Position numbers and translations under genes: made by a program | Notes under the pieces: model-generated | The model's database searches: none | What the model saw: the letters and a program-made list of their open reading frames with translations, nothing else | What the model was told of the DNA's origin: nothing | DNA from: Lithobates sylvaticus | Lineage: Eukaryota > Chordata > Amphibia > Anura > Ranidae | Assembly (NCBI GenBank): GCA_028564925.1 | Contig: CM053029.1 | Coordinates: 190,212,940 to 190,276,939 of the forward strand | DNA length: 64,000 bases | Direction of reading: 5' to 3' | In this document: positions 1 to 8,700 of the stretch, piece by piece | How positions within the stretch are numbered: the stretch's first letter is position 1 | Layout: every line of letters begins with the position of its first letter

Positions 1-2690
1 TTTGAATACCAAATTGAATACCCACTGTAATAATTACCTGACATACAATATCTCGAACCATCAGCAAATACAGATTCATCAATTTTCTCTGCCTCTCTAC
101 GAAAGAGAGGAGAATGTGTTTCTTGGACTTCACACAAACATTCATGTTCTAGCCCATTATATTCCATCAACTGAGGAAGGATATACTTGGCATTGTGTTC
201 AACCTGTATTTATTTAGGTGACAGAGCTAACAACCATTGATAAAGTCTTTGGTTGGAGACTCCAGGAACATTTTTTTCAAAAAGGAACTTCAAGGTACTA
301 TGTGGGGTCTGTAAAATAATTTTGTTAAATCCTACAATATGCTCTGTTGCCTTTACTGCATAATACACAACAACTAATTGTCAAACACATTCGTCTAATC
401 CCCTCTCTACTGGAGTAATTAAACATGAAAAATACCCAAGAATTCTCCAATTTTCTCCCTGTTTCTGAAGCAAAACAGCTAAGATGGCAATCTCTGAAGC
501 ATGCACTTGCAAAGCAAATGGTGCCTGTTTATCCACTGTCGCTAATGCAGGGGCTGACTGCAAATCATTTTTCAACATTTCAAAATCTTTTTGTTGGACT
601 TCTGTCCAGGGACCAAATTCATTATCCTCTGTATGTTTTAGCAAGTCATATAGCGGTTTCGCCTTCTCTGCCAATGACTCAAAAAAATCTCTGGAAAAAT
701 TTACCAAACCCAAAAATTGTCTCAATGCTTTGAATGTTGTTGGTACAGGTAAAGATGCAATAGCCTGTATACGTTCCTGTAAGGGCTGCTTCTTCCCTGG
801 TCCAATCAAAATTCCTAGAAATTTGACCTCTCTTTTCATGAGCTGAACTTTGCATGTATTCAGCTTTAGACCTTCTTCTTGTAGAAGTGTCAACAATTCT
901 GCCAGGAGAGTCAAATGCTCCTCCTCATTTTCACTAGAAAGAAGTATGTCATCTACATACTGAATTAAACAATCGGGTCTAGAGAACCTTAATAAAACAT
1001 TTGCCAACGCCTGATGAAATATAGACAGGGAGCTATGATATCCTCGCGGAAGTCTATTAAAAACATATTGGACATGTTTGTACACAAAATTTATATTGAC
1101 AGCTTTTGGCCAAAGGAATGCTAAAAAATCAGTTTGCAATGTCTAATACAGAATACACTTTTGCGTTAGCATTTAATTGCAACATGATATCTGGTGTTTC
1201 CGCTACAATAGGCGAACAACATGGTATGTATTTGTTTTGCATTCTTAGCACAATCAAAAGTCTGTATGCACTAGGGTCATCTCGTTTAGCTACAACCCAT
1301 AAAGAATTATTTGTTACAGAATTTGCTTTCCTGATGATACCCTGTTCCAAAAACTCTTGAATGATCAATGAGACAGGTTCATCAGAATCTGGTGGTAATT
1401 TGGATGGCTTCACAAAAGGATGATCCTTTCCCTGAATATCAACAACAATATCTTTAAAAAGACCAACCTCGTTCTTTTTTTGACTCCAAAGTTTTTTGTG
1501 TGACTGTACTACTTGTTTTAACTTCAAATTCTCTCCTGTATCAGGTAGACATGTGCACAACAAAAAAAAACGTTTATTTTCATTTCGTTTTTTTCGTTTC
1601 CGAAAAAAAAATCTTTTTTTTTCGTTTCGTTTTTTTCGTTTCCGTTGATTCGTAACGATTCTTACATTCGTAAGTCGTCGGTGTTCGGATTCGTAACGAT
1701 TTGTACATTCGTAAGTCGTCGGTGTTCGTATTCGTAACGATTCGTACATTCGTAAGAGTTATTTTTTCGTTGATTCGTTTTTTCGTTAGTTTAATTTTCG
1801 GAAGCATTCGTATTTATTCGTACATTCGTAACATTCGTAACATTCGTAGATTCGTAATCGGAGCATAATTCATAATTTTATGTAATGTGTATGCTATTAT
1901 TACATTTTAATAATTTACGAATCGAAAAAAAAAAAGTTACGAATCGAAAAAAAAAAAGTTACGAATCGAAAAAAAAGTTACGAATGTACGAATTTTTTTT
2001 GTTCAATAGACACAGAAAATTACAAATCGAAAAAAAAAAAAAAAAAAAAAGTTACGAATCGAAAAAAAAGTTACGAATCGAAAAAAAAGTTACGAATGTA
2101 CAATTTTTTTTGTTCAATGGAGACACAGGAAATTACAAATCGAAAAAAAAAAAAAAAGTTACGAATCGAAAAAAAGTTACGAATCGAAAAAAAAAAGTTA
2201 CGAAATTTTTTTTTTCAATTCATTCGAAGCACGTTTAGCAGCACCATTGTAAGGGACACGGAAAATTACCAATTCAACAAAAAACGAACGAACGAAAATT
2301 CGAACGATTCGTTACGATTCGTACGATTCGAACGATTCGTTAATTCGTAAAAAAAAAAACGAAACGAATTGCACATGTCTAGTATCAGGCCATTTGTAAT
2401 CAATGTCAACTCCTTCTGTCAAACCCACTTCTGAATAATCGGCTGGATCAATTACCACAGGCTTACGATTAGCTTACGATTAGCTGAACCTTTCCAAATC
2501 ACTCCATTGCCTAAATCAATAATCCACCCTCTTTGATACAAAATATCGGTGCCGATAATATTTTCCGATCCCTTACAGAACCACATGTCTATTTCAGTTT
2601 GCAAATGACCTGGGATTTCAAAAGAAACATTTTTACCCATTTTAGCTGGAATACCCTGATCAAATTGCTGCTTCCAGTATCCATGCTTGT
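1..2690 (-). mobile_element. Fossil endogenous retrovirus, pol portion
   Basis: The minus strand encodes retroviral Pol pieces. Reading leftward from high coordinates there are protease remnants (about 2450-2690, with a GTDIL...WIIDLGNG block typical of the protease end), the reverse transcriptase N-terminal part (about 1129-1545, with SVLDIAN), the RT palm with the YVDD active site (about 950-970) and the connection toward RNase H (below about 700). The ERV continues past the window's left edge; no LTR is seen. YVDD and the neighbouring LGILIGPGKK and QFLGLVNFSRDF blocks are retroviral rather than Ty3-like; a class I or epsilon-like lineage is my guess. It is clearly broken, with several breaks plus one large insertion (the hAT-type element at 1546-2381), so it is an old fossil. 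Confidence 0.85.
1538..2389. mobile_element. hAT-type nonautonomous element with 8-bp duplication GTATCAGG
   Basis: The element proper is 1546-2381 (836 bp). Its ends are inverted repeats, TAGACATGTGCA at the left and TGCACATGTCTA at the right. It is bounded by identical 8-bp copies of GTATCAGG at 1538-1545 and 2382-2389, the duplication length of hAT transposons. It sits inside the retroviral pol fossil and so is younger. The inside is very A/T-rich and made of short reiterated words (variants of ATTCGTAACGATTCG on the left and GTTACGAATCG plus poly-A on the right). There is no transposase. A second copy of the same end family lies at 59968-60938. Confidence 0.9.
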
Positions 2691-3076
2691 TTGATTATTG
2701 GATACCGAGCGGATGAGAGTACGAATGGTCGTGTGAAAACCTCTAGTAACTGGCTCAAGATAATACGAGGAAGGCACAGGGAAGTCTACATACAGCAATT
2801 CTTACGGGGGCAGTGCTATATATATTTTAATGGAGTCCCAAAGGTGTTTGATCAAAGTACTGTCCCACCAAATATACAGTATATTAAGGCACCTTTAGGG
2901 GCATGTGAACATATATGCTTCACAGAGCTCCCAAGAGAGATCCTTCATAAATCTTGCTCCCAGCCGGTATAAACGCCCGATTTTCATCAACATACCTACC
3001 ATAACTACAGCGGACATCCCTGGCGATTGTAGGCACTCTATCCGGCGGTATGGTAACCCGAAAACAGGAGGAGGAT
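2691..3076. other. Unassigned spacer between the ERV and the LINE
   Basis: I see no convincing gene or bounded repeat here. The minus strand may still hold degraded retroviral sequence upstream of protease, but I cannot recognise it. The left boundary of the following LINE is not defined by any duplication. Confidence 0.3.
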
Positions 3077-4333
3077 GGCATGCAGCCTGATTCTTAACAT
3101 GGTGCCACGGCGGCCTCCTCCCAGGATTCTAGTGGATAGACACAGAAAGAAGCTTGTAAGCCTCCCAAAACCCCTAAAGCCCTAGGGAAAGATCCCCAAC
3201 GAGACATGCTGTACTATGCTCAGAAGGTAATTTAGGCAGCCGAGCAGCCCCTGGAGGAGGATTTAGAAACCACCCCAGCAATCTTGCATGCTGACCAGGA
3301 GGATGCACAGTACACACAGGGCCCCTCTGTTTCCAATGACCAGCATGTTACTGACACAGAGGAGGGAGAGAGGGAAGATGATGCTGATCAACCCACACTG
3401 GCTGAAATACTTAAAGCCATACACAAGTGCACAGCTTCAGTTGATATGCTCAAGGAACATTTTGGAGGAATGGAAGAGGAAGTAGGCCTGATCCGCCATG
3501 ATTTGCAAAAAGAACAGCAGCCGAAGGCCGCATAAGTGTCATAGATGATAAGTTGCCACTGTTGACCTGAGACGTGCAATCCGCAGTGCGCATTGCTAAA
3601 GCCAATGAACTTAAAACTGATGATATTGAAAACTGCTTGTGACGGAACAATACCCAGATAGTGGGGCTCTCAGAGAAGGTGGAGGGAAGGGATCCCACGG
3701 AATTTGTGTAACAATGGCTGCTCCATACATTTGGAAAAAAGGCATTCACTCCATTGTATAATGGCACCCAGATCAGTTGCACCACCGTGTTCTTCCCATG
3801 TGGAGATACTCTGACTCCCCAGTGTTGTCCTACCTTAGAGGCCTACCTAAGTCTTCATCCTACACCTGCTCGGCTGAGCATGAGATGACTCTGATGTACT
3901 TGACTCACATCCAGCTTACAATTACTGTTCTACTAAGTTGGAATGGGGGCTGTCCCTGCGGTATCTTGGAATGTTAGAGGCATCCGGGACCCCCCTTAAG
4001 CTTACCATGGTATCCACTGCTCTTTACAGGTACCTGCCTGCAATATGTGCACTGCAGGAGACTCATCTGGTGCCGGAGACTCTGTCATGTTTGCAGTTCT
4101 TCTGGATGAGCTTGGCGTATCATTCTACTCATACCTCCTACTCCAGGTGGGTGACACATCGATCCTTGGATTTTCAGTTATTTGACAAAATGATTGACCC
4201 TGAAGGGAGATATGTAATTCTGTTAGGTAGAATATTTAATGTTAAATGTACTTTTACAGCACTGTATATACCGCCTCCCTTTAACACTTTAGTGCTAAGA
4301 ACTCTCTTGATATACCAGATGGGCAGCCCTGAC
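3077..4333 (+). pseudogene. Decayed L1/Tx1-like LINE: ORF1 and start of ORF2
   Basis: The region reads as a degraded non-LTR retrotransposon on the plus strand. About 3284-3535 gives an acidic, heptad-like segment (LAEILKAIHKCTASVDMLKEH) that looks like the ORF1 coiled coil. About 3642-3674 gives RNNTQIVGLSE, which matches the RNN...V.GL.E core of L1-type ORF1 RNA-binding domains. ORF2 begins near 3950: VSWNVRGI at 3961 is the start of an APE-type endonuclease, and ALQETHLVPE near 4048 is its next conserved block (LQETHL). These pieces lie in different frames with several in-frame stops, so no intact protein remains. ORF1 also seems shortened before ORF2. Everything downstream (rest of endonuclease, RT) would fall in the assembly gap or is absent. 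Confidence 0.65.
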
Positions 4334-4828
4334 NNNNNNNNNNNNNNNNNNNNNNNNNNNNNNNNNNNNNNNNNNNNNNNNNNNNNNNNNNNNNNNNNNN
4401 NNNNNNNNNNNNNNNNNNNNNNNNNNNNNNNNNNNNNNNNNNNNNNNNNNNNNNNNNNNNNNNNNNNNNNNNNNNNNNNNNNNNNNNNNNNNNNNNNNNN
4501 NNNNNNNNNNNNNNNNNNNNNNNNNNNNNNNNNNNNNNNNNNNNNNNNNNNNNNNNNNNNNNNNNNNNNNNNNNNNNNNNNNNNNNNNNNNNNNNNNNNN
4601 NNNNNNNNNNNNNNNNNNNNNNNNNNNNNNNNNNNNNNNNNNNNNNNNNNNNNNNNNNNNNNNNNNNNNNNNNNNNNNNNNNNNNNNNNNNNNNNNNNNN
4701 NNNNNNNNNNNNNNNNNNNNNNNNNNNNNNNNNNNNNNNNNNNNNNNNNNNNNNNNNNNNNNNNNNNNNNNNNNNNNNNNNNNNNNNNNNNNNNNNNNNN
4801 NNNNNNNNNNNNNNNNNNNNNNNNNNNN
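4334..4828. other. Assembly gap (495 N)
   Basis: A run of N joins the LINE on the left to the Ty3-type element on the right. The 5' LTR, primer-binding site and N-terminal Gag of the latter are presumably here. The true length is unknown. Confidence 0.99.
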
Positions 4829-4829
4829 T

Positions 4830-5768
4830 CTAGGGGAAATTGTAACCCAGTGCAGAAGAGACCCCGGGGATTACCCAATGTCGGGATACAGGAAACTCCG
4901 GATGTTTTCAGGGAGGACACCTGTACCCTCGGGAGAAGAGGGATTTGAAGAGTGGTTAGATGGTGCCACGCAGGCCCTAGAAGAATGGGAGGTCTCAGAG
5001 GGCCGAAAAAAGCAAAGGATTGTTGAAAGCCTAAAAGGACCTGCCTTAGAGGCCATACGCAATCTGAAGACGAGTAAAAAGGATTGCACTGCCCAGGACT
5101 ACATAGACATCCTGGAAGGTGTGTTTGGTGGGACAGAAAAAGTCACAGAACTTACCTATCAGCTGGAACACTGTTACCAGAAGACAGGGGAGAAGCTGTC
5201 AGAGTACATGGGACGCATAGACAAGATCCTGCATAGGATTATCCTGAAGAAGGGGATAGATCCAGGGAAGGTAGATGAAGCCCGTGCCCAGCAGGTGATG
5301 AGGGGAGCCCAACCCTTGGACCCTGTCGCACTAATTCTACGTACCCGCCAGGATGGGAAGAGCCTGGACTACCCTGACCTCATCCGAATGGTCAGAGAAG
5401 AAGAGGCCATGTTGGAAGAGAAAAGGGAGAAGCAGGTGATGGGGTCTACAAAGCTTCCAGTGGCCACGGTCAGGTCGGCCTTAACCCCTGAAAGAGACAC
5501 AGAGGTAGATGCCCTGAAGTTGCAGATGTCCCAGATGATGGAGATACTGACGTCTCTAGTGGCGAAAGAGACGCCCAGTCCCAAGAAAGAAACAACCAGG
5601 AGGGAATTGTTTCCAGCTGTTCCAGCACCAGCATCCCCTCTTGACCACAGTGAGATGATTTGCTTCAATTGTGGAGGAATTGGTCATATTGCAGCTGTAT
5701 GTTCCAGTCCCAAGAAGAAGAAGGCAGGAAACCGCCAGCCGGCGGGAAACGCCAAAGGGCCCCGGTGA
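4830..5768 (+). CDS. gag: PNMA-like Gag with CCHC zinc knuckle (5' partial)
   Basis: This is the structural capsid protein frame of the Ty3-type element. It is open from the gap edge to the TGA at 5766-5768; the first visible ATG is at 4878 but the frame continues upstream, so the real start is likely in the gap. The segment YRKLRMFSG...GEEGFEEWL...WEVSE...RIVESLKGPALEAI...GEKLSEYMGRID closely follows the capsid region of vertebrate PNMA (paraneoplastic Ma antigen) proteins as I remember them. Near the C-terminus, CFNCGGIGHIAAVC (about 5660-5705) is a canonical CX2CX4HX4C zinc knuckle for RNA binding, followed by a basic tail. The last 109 nt overlap the pol frame, with a slippery heptamer at 5744-5750. 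PNMA genes are known domesticated Ty3 gag genes; here the gag still sits in an element with pol and an LTR. Confidence 0.9.
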   Translation, partial: LGEIVTQCRRDPGDYPMSGYRKLRMFSGRTPVPSGEEGFEEWLDGATQALEEWEVSEGRKKQRIVESLKGPALEAIRNLKTSKKDCTAQDYIDILEGVFGGTEKVTELTYQLEHCYQKTGEKLSEYMGRIDKILHRIILKKGIDPGKVDEARAQQVMRGAQPLDPVALILRTRQDGKSLDYPDLIRMVREEEAMLEEKREKQVMGSTKLPVATVRSALTPERDTEVDALKLQMSQMMEILTSLVAKETPSPKKETTRRELFPAVPAPASPLDHSEMICFNCGGIGHIAAVCSSPKKKKAGNRQPAGNAKGPR

Positions 5769-8700
5769 AGGAGTCAACCGGGTGCCCATCACCTTCAGTG
5801 AGCTCCAAGAAGCGTAACAAGAAGAGAAAGCGAGGAGACCAAACCCCTCAGAAGGGGCCCAGGGATCCTCAACCAAGGTGCACTCCAGAGAAAGGGGGCA
5901 AGACCCCTCCGGAGAGACACAGCACCCCCAAGCGTGAACTCTTCAAAGTGAGAGATAACAATATCCCTCAACGGGTTCACACTCCCACTAAGAGGGAGAA
6001 AATCAATGCATACCAGGCTCAAGAAAGGAGCAAGTGCAAATCAAGTGCTGGTAAAGCGAAGAGTCCGAAGAAAAGGACAGCATCAACTAGGCCCTACCCA
6101 GAGGAGCTAGTTGGTCCATCTCCTACTGTACCCATCCAAGTGGAAGGAGTGTACACGAAGGCCCTTCTAGACACTGGAGCACAAGTGACCCTGTTGTACA
6201 GGGACTTCTATGACAGATACCTGAGTCATCTGCCAATACAGAAGATAGAAGAGTTGGAGATAAGGGGATTGGGAACTCAGAGTTTCCCCTATGATGGATA
6301 CTTACCCATAAGATTGACGTTTGACCCATCCGTAGCTGGGAAGTCTGAAGTGTTTGACACCTTAGCAGTGGTGTGTCCCCGCCCACCAGGAACCAGCAAG
6401 ACGTCCCTGATCATAGGGACGAACACGGACCTAGTCAGAAGGCTTCTGACCCCCCTGGTGAAGAAAGAGAATCTTTCACCTCCCAAGATCCATCCCATGC
6501 TGAAGGCAGCCTACCAGCGGTTGGTCCTAGAGCAGAAGACCCCAAGTGAGGGGATAGGAAGGGTATGGAGGCTTGGAAAAGAAGGAGCAGTGTTGCAGCC
6601 TGGAGAGGTGACCTGCATGAGAGCCACGGTGAAACTTACTTGGGAGCAGCCTGGCCCCTTTGTAATGCTGGAACCTGACCCAATGGAGGGTCACTCAGGT
6701 CTGGAAGTGATACCAGAAGTAATCTCATTGAAGGACCTGAAGAAGGCTAGAGGAAGAGTCCCTGTCAGTGTGAGGAACCCCACAGAGAGGCCTGTGGAGA
6801 TCCCTGCCAGGATGCTTCTGGGACAGGTGAGTCCTGCTGTCCCAGTTGGCTGGTCAGAAGTGAAGGGGACGGGTGAAGGAGAAGATGTTTGGAAGAAACT
6901 CTCCATGGAAAACCCTAACCTACCTGGAGCTTGGAAAGAGAGAGCCAAGGCCCAGCTGACCAGATGGGAGAAGATTTTCTCCAAAGATGAGTTTGATGTG
7001 GGGTGTGCGAGGAGTGCCACCCACCGAATCCGCATGCAAGAGGACAAGCCATTCCGAGAGAGAGTGAGGCGAGTCCCGCTAGCAGATCTGGAGGATCTGA
7101 GGGAGCAGCTTGCGGAATTGAAGAAGACGGGAGTGATTAGGGAATCCAGAAGCCCCTACGCCTCCCCAATTGTGGTAGTCAGGAAGAAGAATGGGTCATT
7201 GAGACTGTGCATTGACTACAGAACTCTCAACAGGAGGACCATTCCTGACCAGTACACCACGCCAAGGATAGAAGATGCCTTGCAGAGTTTATCTGGAGCT
7301 AAGTGGTTCAGTGTGATGGACCTCAAGAGTGGGTATTACCAAATCCCCATGCATCCAGAAGATAGAGAAAAGACTGCCTTCATAACCCCAGTAGGATTCT
7401 TTGAGTTCAACAGGATGCCCCAGGGCCTATCTGGAGCTCCTGCTACGTTTCAACGCCTAATGGAAAGGACTGTTGGAGACATGAACCTCATAGAAGTCCT
7501 TGTGTACCTGGACGATGTCATTGTCTTTGGAAAGACTTTGGAAGAGCATGAAGCCAGGCTGGAGAAAGTACTGAAGAGGCTCAGTGAAGAGGGACTTAAA
7601 CTTTCTCCAGAGAAGTGTCGGTTCTATCAGTCTTCTGTGAACTATCTGGGACACATAGTGTCTGAAAAAGGAGTGTCTACAGACCCTGAGAAGTTGGAGG
7701 CAGTTACTTCGTGGCCAAGGCCCACAACAGTTACAGAACTTCGGTCTTTCTTGGGGTTCTGCTCCTACTACCGCAGGTTTGTGGATGGATTTGCCCGCAT
7801 TGCCAAACCCCTCAACGAGCTGCTGAAGACAGAAGGAGAGGAAGATGGAAGGGGGCCTAGGAGGTCCAGTGAGTCGGTCCAAGACCAGTGGAACTCAAGG
7901 TGTGAAGAGGCTTTCAGGACCTTGAAGAGAAGTCTCACCACAGCCCCAGTTTTGGCCTACGCTGATCCCACTAGACCATATGAGCTACACGTTGATGCCA
8001 GCCATGAGGGCCTAGGTGGAGTACTCTACCAGGAGTATGAAGACCAGCTACGACCAGTGGCCTATGTGAGCCGGAGCCTGACCCCCTCCGAGAAGAACTA
8101 TCCCACCCACAAGTTGGAGTTCTTAGCCCTCAAGTGGGCAGTTGTTGACAAGTTGAGAGACTACTTGTATGGGGCCGAGTTTACTGTAAAGACAGATAAC
8201 AACCCCTTGACCTATCTATTCACCACCGCCAAGCTGGATGCAACTGGACACAGATGGTTGGCGGCGTTGTCTGGATTCAATTTCAGTCTCAAGTACAGAC
8301 CAGGGGCTGGAAATAGGGATGCAGATGCCCTGTCCCGAAGATCCCATGTCATGGTCGATGACTGGGCAGACTGGACCCAAGTGGCACCAGAAGGAGTGCG
8401 AGCCCTTTGTCAGGGGGCTGAACTCCAAGCCAGAGGAGGATCCAGAGCTGAAGAGATAGGAGTTACCACAGTGGGAGTCCCAAAGTGTTACTGTGGGGTA
8501 ACTCAACTGGCAGAAGAGTGTCTGCCGAAGCTGTCCAAGAAGGAGCTAAGGTGTGACCAATTGGAAGATCCCATGGGGAAATTGGTCCTGGAAGCCCTGG
8601 AAGACAAGAGTCCAGAGGGACTTCGCCTTCACCCTTCTAAAGAAGCTCGCCTACTGAGGAGAGAGTTGGACAAGTTGCAGGTGCATCAGGGGGTAGTCTA

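Noticed and set aside
2-217. 71-codon plus-strand frame at the window edge
   Set aside because: It lies antisense to the retroviral fossil and shows no motif.
4878-5768. Host PNMA gene
   Set aside because: The frame overlaps a full Ty3 pol with a frameshift signal and is followed by a polypurine tract and LTR, so it is the gag of a transposon, not a domesticated gene.
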